A stretch of DNA of 64,000 bases from Ruegeria sp. THAF57 (GTDB taxonomy: Bacteria; Pseudomonadota; Alphaproteobacteria; Rhodobacterales; Rhodobacteraceae): assembly GCF_903914075.1 (NCBI RefSeq), contig NZ_CAIWNQ010000007.1, forward strand, positions 62,001 through 126,000. The letters are read 5' to 3'. Position 1 is the stretch's first letter, and each line of letters opens with the position of its first letter. Made by a program: the position numbers and the translations under genes. This document shows positions 54,573-63,362 of this stretch, in pieces. A model generated the notes under the pieces. It did no database searches, was not told where the DNA came from, and saw only the letters and a program-made list of their open reading frames with translations.

Positions 54573-54600
54573 AATGGCCCGCTGGAATGGCGGGCCTTTT
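54573..54600. terminator. Bidirectional intrinsic terminator
   Basis: GGCCCGC (54576-54582) pairs with GCGGGCC (54590-54596) around a seven-base loop, followed by TTTT and preceded by AAAAT. It ends the D-amino-acid transaminase transcript and the leftward DUF1244 gene. Confidence 0.88.
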
Positions 54601-54612
54601 AGCTATATGACC

Positions 54613-54927
54613 TCAGCCTTTCTTGCCGACGTTTTCCTCAAACGAGACCTCGAAGGCAGCCTGTTTTTCGGGGCTGGCTTCGGTCTGATAATTGGCTTTC
54701 CATTCATCCATGGTCATGCCGTAGAAAATCTGGCGGGCCTCGTCCTTGCCCATCTCGATGCCTTTTTCATTGGCGGCTTCTTGATACCAGCGCGACAGGC
54801 AGTTGCGGCAGAACCCGGCCAGATTCATCATGTCGATGTTCTGAACATCGGTGCGGTCTTCCATCAGGTGTTTTTGCAAGCGGCGGAACGCGGCGGCCTG
54901 AAGTTCGATTTCGGTTTGCTTGTCCAT
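54613..54927 (-). CDS. DUF1244 family protein
   Basis: A 104-residue protein of the SMc04008/DUF1244 family, with the conserved NLAGFCRNCLSRWYQEAA segment holding two Cys separated by two residues and the ARQIFYGMTMDEWKANYQ block. ATG 54927 is picked because it gives the family-length protein; the open frame goes on to 55209 without family support. Function unknown; the Cys pair may bind metal. Confidence 0.9.
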   Translation of the reverse strand: MDKQTEIELQAAAFRRLQKHLMEDRTDVQNIDMMNLAGFCRNCLSRWYQEAANEKGIEMGKDEARQIFYGMTMDEWKANYQTEASPEKQAAFEVSFEENVGKKG

Positions 54928-55001
54928 GGTCTGGCTCCGGGTAAACACTATCGTTGTCTCTGACCTAGCGGTCCGGTGGTGATGTTTCAACAAACAGGAC
55001 G

Positions 55002-55241
55002 TCACGCCAGCTTCAACGCAAGCCAAGGGACGATGCAGAAAATCAATGTCAGAATCTTGTAGTTGGCGAGATACCTGAAATAGGCCCGTTTCACGTCCGG
55101 GCGTTCCATCTGGAACATCCTGCCGTGGATACCGGCAATCCAGTCCTGCAAAAGCAGGACCATTGCTGTGGTAAACAGCAATACCGCGATGTTGAGTACG
55201 GCCATCCAACCAAAGACGGAGGTGAGGAATTCCTGAGTCAC
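55002..55241 (-). CDS. Small membrane protein, DUF6868-like
   Basis: A 79-residue protein with two hydrophobic segments (VLNIAVLLFTTAMVLLLQDW near residue 15 and ILTLIFCIVPWLALKLA at the C-terminus) separated by a basic/acidic loop. The layout and sequence fit small bacterial membrane proteins now called DUF6868. Function unknown. Confidence 0.75.
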   Translation of the reverse strand: MTQEFLTSVFGWMAVLNIAVLLFTTAMVLLLQDWIAGIHGRMFQMERPDVKRAYFRYLANYKILTLIFCIVPWLALKLA

Positions 55242-55300
55242 AGTCGCCCCCTTTCCCTCGAAATATATGTGTTGGCGGCGAACCTCACAATGTCGTGCGC

Positions 55301-56038
55301 TTAAAGGTCGCTGTCGTCCAGAGCGTCCTTCAGGACGACTGCCAACCGTTCAGCCCATGCGCGCTGTCCTGCATGATCGGCGATCAGGTCGTTGCGTAGC
55401 TCGATCAACGCATTGGGGCGGCCAAATCCCGTGCAGTGCTTGTCGATCGCGTCACCGGGCAGCACTCCGGTATAGGGTTCGTTGATGCCAACGCACAGAT
55501 CGTCCTCGGACTGCAGTCGGTTGATCAGCGGGCGCGCAAAACGTTCGTCCGGGGTGTGCAGAACACCCACGTGCCAAGGGCGCGGATCACGGCCGCGAAG
55601 CTGCCGGGTGAAAGAATGCATCGACACAATCACCGCGTGGGGCAGGGCGGCCAATTCAGCCAGCGCATTGTGATACGGGCGATAGCACATGTTCAAGCGG
55701 CGTTCGCGCTCGGCGTTGTCGGCGTGGCGGTTGCCTGGAATGATCGAGCCGTCATAGAGCTTCATCAGCAAGGTCGGGTCATCCTCACCCCGGTTGGGGT
55801 CGATCACAAGGCGAGAGAAATTCGCGGCAATGACGGGTGCGTTCAGGATCTCGCCCAGATGCTTGGACACCTCATAGGCGCCAACGTCATAGGCGATGTG
55901 ACGTTCCATATCCTCGCGCGGCAGGCCGAGATCGCCGCCGTTGATATCGGGCGGAACGGTGTTTGTTGCGTGGTCGCATGTAATCAGCCAGCGCGACGGG
56001 CGATCAGCGCCGTGGATAAAAAACGGAGAATACGTCAT
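55301..56038 (-). CDS. N-formylglutamate amidohydrolase family protein
   Basis: A 245-residue FGase-fold hydrolase. Conserved segments are WLITCDHATNTVPPDI near residue 17, SRLVIDPNRGEDDPTLLMKL near 75, HAVIVSMHSFTRQL near 137 and RPNALIELRNDLI near 205 with the zinc ligands His and Glu. ATG 56038 gives a proper N-terminus. Relatives hydrolyse N-formyl-L-glutamate; proximity to D-glutamate genes could mean it deacylates N-acyl-glutamate, but that is a guess. Confidence 0.85.
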   Translation of the reverse strand: MTYSPFFIHGADRPSRWLITCDHATNTVPPDINGGDLGLPREDMERHIAYDVGAYEVSKHLGEILNAPVIAANFSRLVIDPNRGEDDPTLLMKLYDGSIIPGNRHADNAERERRLNMCYRPYHNALAELAALPHAVIVSMHSFTRQLRGRDPRPWHVGVLHTPDERFARPLINRLQSEDDLCVGINEPYTGVLPGDAIDKHCTGFGRPNALIELRNDLIADHAGQRAWAERLAVVLKDALDDSDL

Positions 56039-56171
56039 AAGCCTGTCATCTAGTTTGTCGCAGGTGTAGGGCAGTTGCTTTGAAAAGGGAATTGCGCAAT
56101 AAGCAGCCTGCGGCAATGTTTGCGATAACATTGCCGCGAAGCCAAAAGACGACGTGAGGAGAGCAAGACCA

Positions 56172-57617
56172 ATGCGACGCCTGAGAAGTGTAAAGATCGT
56201 GGCGACGCTGGGACCGGCGTCCAACGATTATGATACCATTCGTGCCCTGCACGAGGCGGGGGCAGATGTATTCCGCCTGAACATGAGCCATGGCAGTCAT
56301 GATGAAATTCGCGAACGTCACCAGATCATTCGGCAGGTAGAGAAGGATCTGGACAGTCCGATTGCGATCCTTGCGGACCTTCAGGGCCCGAAACTGCGCG
56401 TGGGTGTCTTTGCCAACGATGCAGAAGAACTGGTTGAGGGTGCAGTCTTCCGGCTGGACCTTGATCCCAAGCCCGGGGATGTCAGCCGCGTTTGTTTGCC
56501 ACACCCCGAGATTTTTGCCGCGCTGGAGCCAGGCGCGCGTCTTTTGGTGAATGATGGCAAGATCCGTCTGGTCGTGCAGGATTGTGGGCAGGACTTCGCC
56601 AACTGTTCTGTCGAAGTGGGCGGGACGATTTCAAATCGTAAGGGTGTGAACGTACCCGACGTCGTGCTGCCGCTTGCAGCACTGTCGGCGAAGGACCGTG
56701 ACGATCTGGAATTTGTCTGCCAACTGGGTGTCGACTGGCTGGCGCTGAGCTTTGTGCAGCGCGCGAAGGACGTGTTTGAGGCTCGCGCATTGGCTGATGG
56801 TCGCGCGTCTATCTTGTCCAAGATCGAAAAACCGGCAGCGGTTGAAGCATTTGACGATATCCTTGATGCGTCTGACGGTATCATGGTCGCGCGGGGTGAT
56901 CTGGGCGTCGAGCTGCCGGTGTCAGCCGTGCCGCCGATCCAAAAACGTCTGGTTCGGAAATGCCGTGGTGCGGCCAAGCCGGTAATTGTGGCGACGCAAA
57001 TGCTGGAGAGCATGATCGAAAGCCCAATGCCAACGCGCGCCGAGGTGTCGGACGTGGCCACCGCAATTTACGAGGGCACCGACGCTATCATGCTCAGCGC
57101 TGAATCCGCTGCGGGCTCTTACCCGATTGAGGCGGTTCAGACGATGAATAAAGTCGCCATCGAGGTTGAGGCAGACCCAACTTATTCTCAGATCATCGCG
57201 TCTTCACGCTCGGCCAAGGGCACGTCTGTGGCCGACGGCATTGTTGCCGCCGCGCGAGAGATCGCGGAAAAAACTGAAATCAAGGCGATCTGCTGCTTTA
57301 CACAAAGTGGAACGACCGCCTTGCTGACCGCGCGCGAGCGTCCGGCCGTTCCGATCCTTGCGTTGACTCCGGCCACGGGTACGGCCCGCCGCCTGTGCCT
57401 GACCTGGGGGTGTCATTGCGTGATGACGCCCGAGCTTGAGCGGTTCAAGGGCGCCGTGGTGAATGCAGCTCGAGCCGCCCGTTCCGGGGGGTTTGCAGCC
57501 GAAGCGGACCAGATCGTTGTCACGGCGGGTGTGCCCTTCAACGTGCCGGGTACGACCAACATCTTGCGTATCGCGCCCTGCGACGAGCGGTTGATTTACA
57601 ACACTGATCCGGGTTGA
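56172..57617 (+). CDS. pyk: Pyruvate kinase
   Basis: A 481-residue glycolytic enzyme making pyruvate and ATP from PEP and ADP. Blocks are VKIVATLGPASNDYDTI near residue 8, FRLNMSHGSHDEI, LSKIEKPAAVEAFDDI with catalytic Lys and metal Glu, MVARGDLGVELP and TPTRAEVSDVATAIYEGTDA-like region near 290. ATG 56172 is preferred to the upstream in-frame 56154. Divergent from the amidohydrolase gene. Confidence 0.97.
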   Translation: MRRLRSVKIVATLGPASNDYDTIRALHEAGADVFRLNMSHGSHDEIRERHQIIRQVEKDLDSPIAILADLQGPKLRVGVFANDAEELVEGAVFRLDLDPKPGDVSRVCLPHPEIFAALEPGARLLVNDGKIRLVVQDCGQDFANCSVEVGGTISNRKGVNVPDVVLPLAALSAKDRDDLEFVCQLGVDWLALSFVQRAKDVFEARALADGRASILSKIEKPAAVEAFDDILDASDGIMVARGDLGVELPVSAVPPIQKRLVRKCRGAAKPVIVATQMLESMIESPMPTRAEVSDVATAIYEGTDAIMLSAESAAGSYPIEAVQTMNKVAIEVEADPTYSQIIASSRSAKGTSVADGIVAAAREIAEKTEIKAICCFTQSGTTALLTARERPAVPILALTPATGTARRLCLTWGCHCVMTPELERFKGAVVNAARAARSGGFAAEADQIVVTAGVPFNVPGTTNILRIAPCDERLIYNTDPG

Positions 57618-57824
57618 ACCAAGCGGGAGCGATCCCCAGTCAATGCCTGTAGCCTAAAAAATGGGCAAAAAAAGTATATATAAAGCAACAGTATATCTAA
57701 ATGGAGGGTGAGTCTTTCAGTTTCCCCTCTATTTTTTGGTGTTTTTCTTGGATACTGATCCGCAAGGGCGGTCTACTCAGTAAGTTCCAGGTTCCGGCTG
57801 CCCGGCCGGGGGCACGGGCCCCGG

Positions 57825-57830
57825 TATAAT
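57825..57830 (+). promoter_or_regulatory. Possible -10 element (TATAAT) for the universal stress gene
   Basis: An exact TATAAT sits 22 bases before the start of the universal stress protein gene in the 234-base gap after pyk. No good -35 (TTGACA) is found at the right distance, so an activator may be needed. Nothing else coding is seen in 57618-57851. Confidence 0.35.
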
Positions 57831-57851
57831 CAACAAAATCGGAGGAACGTC

Positions 57852-58289
57852 ATGACAACCAAAATTGTCATTGGACTGGACGGGACAGAAACCGGAGAGC
57901 GTGCGATCGCTTTTGCCAAGGATTTGGCTGAACGGATCGGAACGTGTGAGTTGCTGGTGGTTTACGTTATCGAATGGTCCCCTTTCACTTTCCAAACACC
58001 TGAAGAAAACGCGTTGCGGCACAAGCGGCGCGAAGAAGAGGTCGACTTGGCGACGACGCGGATCGTAAGCCCGGCCGTGGATGCGCTGACCGCTGCCGGA
58101 TTTACGGCGCATGGCATCGTGCGTCACGGCGATGTGGCAGAAACGCTGAATGCAATCACAGTTGAAAATGGCGGGACGCAGATCATCGTTGGCCGCGCGT
58201 CGGCCGATGGGTTCAAGAAACGGCTGTTTGGCAGTTCAACGCAGAATCTAGTGATGCATGCCGATGTTCCGGTCACTGTAGTGAATTGA
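57852..58289 (+). CDS. Universal stress protein (UspA family)
   Basis: A 145-residue single-domain Usp. It starts KIVIGLDGTETGERAI with the ATP-binding Asp. The nucleotide motif near residue 115 is GRASADGFKKRLFGSS, which follows the G-x2-G-x9-G-(S/T) pattern except that Ser replaces the second Gly. GGAGGAACGTC precedes the ATG. It stands 13 bases before an alanine symporter gene and may be co-transcribed with it. Confidence 0.92.
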   Translation: MTTKIVIGLDGTETGERAIAFAKDLAERIGTCELLVVYVIEWSPFTFQTPEENALRHKRREEEVDLATTRIVSPAVDALTAAGFTAHGIVRHGDVAETLNAITVENGGTQIIVGRASADGFKKRLFGSSTQNLVMHADVPVTVVN

Positions 58290-58302
58290 GGGGGTGACGA
58301 TT

Positions 58303-59853
58303 ATGAACATGTTGAAACACTTGGGTCTGGCCATAGCTGCCATGTTCCTTGCAAGCCCCGCGCTGGCGCAAGATGCACCGGGGCTGGACGAAAAAATCAA
58401 TCAGGCTTTCGCCGATTTCACCGGGCCGTTTGTCAGCTTTATCTTCGCGCCCTTCCCGGGCACGGGATTCCCTTGGATCGTGGGATGGCTGGTCGTCGCG
58501 GCAACAGTCTTCACGCTGTATTTTGCCTTTGTTCAGCTTCGGTTCTTTGGTCATTCAATCAGCCTGGTCAAAGGCGACTATTCCGACCCTAACGACGCGG
58601 GTGAAGTCAGCCACTTTCAGGCGCTGGCGACGGCTCTGTCCGGGACGGTTGGTCTTGGTAACATCGCTGGTGTGGCGGTGGCTGTCGGGATCGGCGGGCC
58701 GGGTGCCACATTCTGGATGATCGTTGCGGGCCTTTTGGGTATGGCGTCGAAATTCACCGAATGTACGCTGGGCGTCAAATACCGCAATGAATACGAGGAC
58801 GGCACGGTTTCCGGTGGTCCGATGTATTACATGTCCAAGGGCTTTGCCGAACTGGGTCTGCCCGGTGGTAAAATCCTTGCGGTTCTGTTCTCGATCTTCT
58901 GTATCCTTGGTGCGCTGGGCGGTGGCAACATGTTCCAGGCCAATCAGGCGCATCAGCAGATCGCGGGCATCGTCGGCGACTATCCGGGGTGGATCACAGG
59001 TCTGGTCTTTGCGGGTATCGTGTTTGCCGTGATCGTCGGTGGCTTGAAATCCATCGCGCGTGTGACTGAGAAGGTCGTACCGTTCATGGGCGTCATGTAT
59101 GTATTGGCCGCGCTGGTCATCATCATCATGCACGCAGATCAGATCGGATGGGCCTTTGGTCAAATCTTCGCGGGTGCCTTTACAGGTCTTGGCGTTGCTG
59201 GCGGTATGGTCGGCGCGCTGATCCAGGGCTTCCGTCGTGCGGCGTTCTCGAACGAAGCGGGCGTTGGTTCTGCGGCGATTGCGCACTCGGCGGTGCGGAC
59301 GAAAGAGCCGATCACCGAGGGCTTTGTGTCCCTGCTGGAGCCGTTCATCGACACCGTTGTGATCTGTACGATGACCGCGCTGGTGATCATCATCACCCAG
59401 CAGCTGATCATTGATCCGGCAACCGGCAACTACATGCTGAACGAAGCGGGCAACGCCATTGCGACGGTCGATGGAAACTCGGGCGTCAGCCTGACCTCGG
59501 CAGCCTTTGCCAGCGCCTTTGGATGGTTCCCCTATGTGTTGGCCATCGCGGTGGTTCTGTTTGCCTTCTCGACCATGATCAGTTGGTCCTACTATGGCCT
59601 CAAGGCCTGGACCTACCTGTTTGGCGAAGGTCACACCAAAGAGCTGATCTTCAAGATCATCTTCTGCGTTTTCGTGGTGATCGGTGCGGCGGCCAACCTT
59701 GGCCCGGTCATCGACTTCTCGGATGCGGCGATCTTTGCGATGGCGGTTGTGAACGTCTTTGCGCTCTACTTCCTGATGAAAGTGGTGCGCGAGGAACTGG
59801 CCAGCTACGCGGCCCGGTTGAAGAGCGGCGAAATCCGCAAATTCGGCCATTAA
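58303..59853 (+). CDS. Alanine/glycine:cation symporter (AGCS family)
   Basis: A 516-residue sodium:alanine symporter. Family segments are GNIAGVAVAVGIGGPGATFW near residue 120, KFTECTLGVKYRNEYEDGTV and FSNEAGVGSAAIAHSAVRTK near 320, and the C-terminal WSYYGLKAWTYLFG. The N-terminus (MFLASPALAQDAP) looks like a cleavable signal, which occurs in some members. ATG 58303 is preferred because GAGGGGG precedes it; an in-frame GTG at 58294 is less likely. Confidence 0.95.
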   Translation: MNMLKHLGLAIAAMFLASPALAQDAPGLDEKINQAFADFTGPFVSFIFAPFPGTGFPWIVGWLVVAATVFTLYFAFVQLRFFGHSISLVKGDYSDPNDAGEVSHFQALATALSGTVGLGNIAGVAVAVGIGGPGATFWMIVAGLLGMASKFTECTLGVKYRNEYEDGTVSGGPMYYMSKGFAELGLPGGKILAVLFSIFCILGALGGGNMFQANQAHQQIAGIVGDYPGWITGLVFAGIVFAVIVGGLKSIARVTEKVVPFMGVMYVLAALVIIIMHADQIGWAFGQIFAGAFTGLGVAGGMVGALIQGFRRAAFSNEAGVGSAAIAHSAVRTKEPITEGFVSLLEPFIDTVVICTMTALVIIITQQLIIDPATGNYMLNEAGNAIATVDGNSGVSLTSAAFASAFGWFPYVLAIAVVLFAFSTMISWSYYGLKAWTYLFGEGHTKELIFKIIFCVFVVIGAAANLGPVIDFSDAAIFAMAVVNVFALYFLMKVVREELASYAARLKSGEIRKFGH

Positions 59854-59860
59854 GTCTTTC

Positions 59861-59888
59861 TACCGGGGCGGCGCGTGTCGCCCCGGTA
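59861..59888 (+). terminator. Strong hairpin downstream of the alanine symporter
   Basis: The ten-base arms TACCGGGGCG and CGCCCCGGTA pair perfectly around an eight-base loop. No T-run follows, so it could be a Rho-assisted terminator or an RNA-stabilising end. It stands between the symporter and rpmI. Confidence 0.55.
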
Positions 59889-60035
59889 CCTGACCGCCCT
59901 GCGAAAAGCGCAGATTCTGGTCAAAACCCCCTTGCCAGTATGATCGAACTTGCGTAAACGGCGCTTCTGATCGCGTGACCGGCCGGATGGCATGCCGAGT
60001 CGCGTTTTGTACCGAACCCGAAAAAGGAGACGGAA

Positions 60036-60236
60036 ATGCCTAAGATGAAGACCAAGTCGAGCGCCAAGAAGCGCTTTAAGGTGACTGCGACCGGTAAGGT
60101 CCTTGCTGGCCAGGCCGGCAAACGGCACGGCATGATCAAGCGGACCAAAAAGTTCATCCGCGACGCCCGTGGCAACACCACCCTGTCCGCCCCCGACGCC
60201 AAGATCGTCAAGGGCTACATGCCCTACGACCGCTAA
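60036..60236 (+). CDS. rpmI: 50S ribosomal protein L35
   Basis: A 66-residue basic protein, [20 protein letters not shown] at the N-terminus and a C-terminal [11 protein letters not shown]; full family length. AAAGGAGACGGA precedes the start. It is paired with rplT 14 bases downstream; infC is not adjacent here, as is usual in this clade. Confidence 0.98.
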   Translation: MPKMKTKSSAKKRFKVTATGKVLAGQAGKRHGMIKRTKKFIRDARGNTTLSAPDAKIVKGYMPYDR

Positions 60237-60250
60237 GAGGAGATTAAGAG

Positions 60251-60616
60251 ATGTCCCGCGTTAAAGGTGGAACCGTAACTCACGCCCGTCACAAGAAGGT
60301 CATCAAGGCCGCCAAAGGTTACTATGGCCGCCGCAAGAGCACCTTCAAGGTTGCCCGCCAGGCCGTCGACAAGGCCAACCAGTATGCAACCCGCGACCGC
60401 AAGAACCGCAAGCGCAACTTCCGCGCGCTGTGGATCCAGCGTATCAACGCTGCTGTCCGTTCGCATGACGAGGCTCTGACATATTCCCGCTTCATCAACG
60501 GCCTGAACCTGGCCGGTATCGAAGTGGACCGCAAAGTTCTGGCTGATCTGGCCGTGCACGAACCGGAAGCGTTCGGCGCGATCGTCGCCAAAGCTCAGGC
60601 TGCCCTGGCTGCCTGA
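60251..60616 (+). CDS. rplT: 50S ribosomal protein L20
   Basis: A 121-residue basic protein: [20 protein letters not shown] at the N-terminus, [20 protein letters not shown], and [20 protein letters not shown]. Full length, binds 23S rRNA early in 50S assembly. GAGGAGATTAAGAG precedes the start. A rho-independent terminator follows. Confidence 0.98.
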   Translation: MSRVKGGTVTHARHKKVIKAAKGYYGRRKSTFKVARQAVDKANQYATRDRKNRKRNFRALWIQRINAAVRSHDEALTYSRFINGLNLAGIEVDRKVLADLAVHEPEAFGAIVAKAQAALAA

Positions 60617-60644
60617 TCCTCTGAAAAGAGACAGTGAAAGAAAG

Positions 60645-60670
60645 GCCGTCCTGTTTGGGGCGGCTTTTTT
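60645..60670 (+). terminator. Intrinsic terminator after rplT
   Basis: GCCGTCC (60645-60651) pairs with GGGCGGC (60658-60664), with one G-U pair, around a six-base loop. It is followed by six T, forming a standard rho-independent terminator. Confidence 0.9.
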
Positions 60671-60745
60671 GTTGGTGGAGTGATCGTCCTCGTTTCTTCC
60701 TTAAACATGCTTCAAGTCTAGTTTCAGTTTTGATAAGCGGAAACC

Positions 60746-61150
60746 ATGAAAAGTATCGAATTGATATATGGAGTTGAGCAGATCAACCTTGAGAAGCTTA
60801 GTTCTTCCATCCAAAACGAATATTGGGGGGAGACGTTGACGAAAGACCAAGTTCTCGCATCTTTTCAGCATTCATCTTGCGTCTCTGCCTTTCTTGGGGG
60901 TGATCAAATAGGCTTTGCTCGGGCAGTGTCTGACCGCGTGACCTGTTCACATATTAAGGATTTTCTAGTCTTTGCGGAACATCGCGGAAGGGGTGTAGGA
61001 AGATTGCTATTGCATGGTTTGCTGGACCACCCCGAACTAAAGGCCGTCAAAAGCTGGTATCTGGGGACAAAAGATGCACACGACTTTTATAGACCGTTTG
61101 GTTTCAAAGACTCTCCGGACGGAATAAATATGTTCTTGCATCGTAATTGA
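60746..61150 (+). CDS. GNAT-family N-acetyltransferase
   Basis: A 134-residue GNAT protein with the acetyl-CoA loop FAEHRGRGVGRLLLHGLLDH near residue 78 and a C-terminal LGTKDAHDFYRPFGFKDSP typical of motif B. Its codons are clearly more AT-rich at the third position than in neighbouring genes, so it may have been acquired. Target unknown. Confidence 0.85.
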   Translation: MKSIELIYGVEQINLEKLSSSIQNEYWGETLTKDQVLASFQHSSCVSAFLGGDQIGFARAVSDRVTCSHIKDFLVFAEHRGRGVGRLLLHGLLDHPELKAVKSWYLGTKDAHDFYRPFGFKDSPDGINMFLHRN

Positions 61151-61182
61151 CTGCCGTCACCTTGGGCTGTGGGTTGGGCAGT

Positions 61183-61632
61183 TTATTTCGTTTCATCCTT
61201 CTTCACCAACTGAGCCGCAAACGACACTCCGGTTCCCGGACCGGCATAGGTCACCATGATCACGTCATCCAGATAGACTCCGTTGAATATCCCCGAAGAA
61301 ACGTCATCGCCGGAAATCCCCGCCTCGGCCAGAACAAAGCGGGTGGGATCGTCGAGCGCAAAGGTGCCCATCGCCTCTTCAACGATCCAGTCTTTGTCTC
61401 CGATCCGTCGCCAGCGATTGGTGGCGGTGATCAGGTTGCCGTCCAGCTTGGTGATCTCCAACTCCATCTCGGTCTTCAACAGGCCCTTGGCATGGTTCGG
61501 GTTCGATTTGGCAAACCCCACCAGATAGGTGCCGTGCCATGTGCCGACAATCTGCGGAAAGCCGCTGCCTTGTTCTGCAAAAGCGGGTGCGGTGAAAGCA
61601 AGAATGAGTACGGCAAAAAAGGCGCGGAACAT
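61183..61632 (-). CDS. Hypothetical secreted protein
   Basis: A 149-residue protein with signal peptide (FRAFFAVLILAFTAPAFAEQ, cleaved after AFA). The mature part has a lipocalin-like or avidin-like look of repeated beta strands (IVGTWHGTYLVGFAKSN opening), but I cannot assign a family with certainty. Downstream on the same strand as the tpa-like gene but separated from it by a terminator. Confidence 0.7.
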   Translation of the reverse strand: MFRAFFAVLILAFTAPAFAEQGSGFPQIVGTWHGTYLVGFAKSNPNHAKGLLKTEMELEITKLDGNLITATNRWRRIGDKDWIVEEAMGTFALDDPTRFVLAEAGISGDDVSSGIFNGVYLDDVIMVTYAGPGTGVSFAAQLVKKDETK

Positions 61633-61706
61633 CGGAGTATCTCCTGTCTAGAATAAAGGCAGGCTATCCGAGTTGCGTGTTTTGGCAAGATTTTGTTCGG
61701 GCACAA

Positions 61707-61734
61707 AAAAACCGGCGCGAAAGTACGCCGGTTT
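61707..61734. terminator. Bidirectional intrinsic terminator
   Basis: AAAACCGGCG (61707-61716) pairs with CGCCGGTTTT (61725-61734) around an eight-base loop, with A-rich and T-rich flanks on both sides. It ends the leftward tpa-like gene. Confidence 0.93.
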
Positions 61735-61749
61735 TCATTTTTCGAAGAC

Positions 61750-63141
61750 TTAGCCGAACACACGCCCCAGCGCACCGTCGACGGCATCGGTGATTTGGTC
61801 GATATCGTCCGCTGTCGCGATCAGCGCGGGCGAGAAGCACAGCGTGTTGTTCTTGCCCGGCACCGAGCGGTTGGTCACGCCGATGATCACGCCCTGCGCC
61901 ATACAGTCGGCCACAACAGCCTGTGCCAGTTTCTCATTCACAGGCTCACGGGTGGACCGGTCCGAGACCAGCTCGGCCCCAAGGAACAGCCCCTTGCCGC
62001 GCACGTCGCCGATGACCTTGTGCTTCTCCATCAGCTCCTGAAGGTTGCCCATCATGCGCGCGCCCATGTCGGTGCAGTTTTGCAGCAGGTTCTCATCCTC
62101 GATGATCCGCATGTTCTCGATCGCCGCAGCCGGACCTGCAGTGCAGCCGCCGAAGGTTGAGATATCGCGGAAATAGTTCATCGGGTCGTCCGCATTGTCC
62201 TTGAACATGTCAAAGATTTCCTCGGTCGTGACCATGCATGCAATCGCCGCATAGCCCGAGGCGACGCCCTTGGCCATGGTCACGAAATCAGGCTTCACCC
62301 CGTATTGCTGATAGCCGAACCAAGTGCCGGTGCGGCCGACACCACAGACGACCTCATCAATATGCAGAAGGATGTCGTATTTGTCGCAAATCTCCTGCAC
62401 GCGCTGCCAATAGCCCTCGGGGGCCTCAATCACGCCGCCACCCGCGGTCACAGGCTCAAGGCACAGGGCGCCCACGGTGTCGGGGCCTTCACGCAGGATG
62501 ACTTCTTCGATTTGATCAGCCGCCCATTCGCCGAAATTCTCTTCGGGGGCTCCGTCCAGCTCATGCTTGCGATATTCCATGCAATGCGGGACGCGCACGA
62601 AATCGGGTGCGAATGGGCCGTATTGCGCGTTGCGCTCGTCCTGACCGCCCGCCGACATCGCCGCCAGAGTTGATCCGTGATAATCGCGGTCGCGATACAG
62701 GATCTTGGTCTTCTTGCCGCCGTATTTCTTGTGGGCGATCTGGCGAACCATTTTAAAGGCTTTCTCATTCGCCTCTGAGCCCGAGTTCATATAGTAGACA
62801 CGGCTCATCCCCGGCATTTTGCTGATAAGCTTTTCCGCAAAGATCGAGCCCGGAATGGACCCGGCCGAGTTTGCGAAATAGCACAGCTTCATCAACTGGT
62901 CATAGACAGCCTTGCAGATCGATTCGCGGCCATAGCCCACGTTCACAGTCCAGACCCCGCCCGAGACAGCATCCAGATGTTCCTTGCCGTTTTGATCCCA
63001 GACGCGCATGCCTTTGCCTTCGACGATGATGCGCGGGTCGTTGGTTTCAAAGGGTTTATGCTGGATCAGGTGATGCCAGATATGGGCGCGGTCTGCCTCG
63101 ACCACGCGGGAAAGATCGTTTTCGTTGAACGTGCCGTCCAT
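61750..63141 (-). CDS. tpa: Class III aminotransferase, taurine--pyruvate aminotransferase-like
   Basis: A 463-residue PLP enzyme. Asp262 (LLHIDEVVCGVGR) contacts the pyridine ring, and Lys291 (FVTMAKGVASG) forms the Schiff base; YYMNSGSEANEKAF near 117 and DYHGSTLAAMSAGG near 153 are typical. The N-terminus (MDGTFNENDLSRVVEADRAH) matches the Tpa group of roseobacters as I remember it. It would convert taurine or a related omega-amino acid with pyruvate to the aldehyde and L-alanine. No xsc or tau transport genes are in view, so substrate is inferred. Confidence 0.8.
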   Translation of the reverse strand: MDGTFNENDLSRVVEADRAHIWHHLIQHKPFETNDPRIIVEGKGMRVWDQNGKEHLDAVSGGVWTVNVGYGRESICKAVYDQLMKLCYFANSAGSIPGSIFAEKLISKMPGMSRVYYMNSGSEANEKAFKMVRQIAHKKYGGKKTKILYRDRDYHGSTLAAMSAGGQDERNAQYGPFAPDFVRVPHCMEYRKHELDGAPEENFGEWAADQIEEVILREGPDTVGALCLEPVTAGGGVIEAPEGYWQRVQEICDKYDILLHIDEVVCGVGRTGTWFGYQQYGVKPDFVTMAKGVASGYAAIACMVTTEEIFDMFKDNADDPMNYFRDISTFGGCTAGPAAAIENMRIIEDENLLQNCTDMGARMMGNLQELMEKHKVIGDVRGKGLFLGAELVSDRSTREPVNEKLAQAVVADCMAQGVIIGVTNRSVPGKNNTLCFSPALIATADDIDQITDAVDGALGRVFG

Positions 63142-63362
63142 GACATGTCCTTTCAGAATTTCTTGGGTGCGCAGGATGCCGGAGCTTAATCCCGGCCCGT
63201 GTGTTTTAGATGGCTCAGATCACCGCGAAAGACCATCGGTAGATAGGGCCAGATTGCATCATCGCATATTGCCAGTCCAGACCTGCGCCGTATTTCTACG
63301 GGTTTGTCAGCCGGGCAACTTTGTGATCAAGTCGCGCGATCAGACAAAGGGAGGGGAAACCG

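Noticed and set aside
58555..59850. Long minus-strand open frame (431 codons) opposite the alanine symporter
   Set aside because: Antisense shadow of a strongly conserved membrane protein; composition is unnatural (many His, Asp, Arg) and no start context is present.
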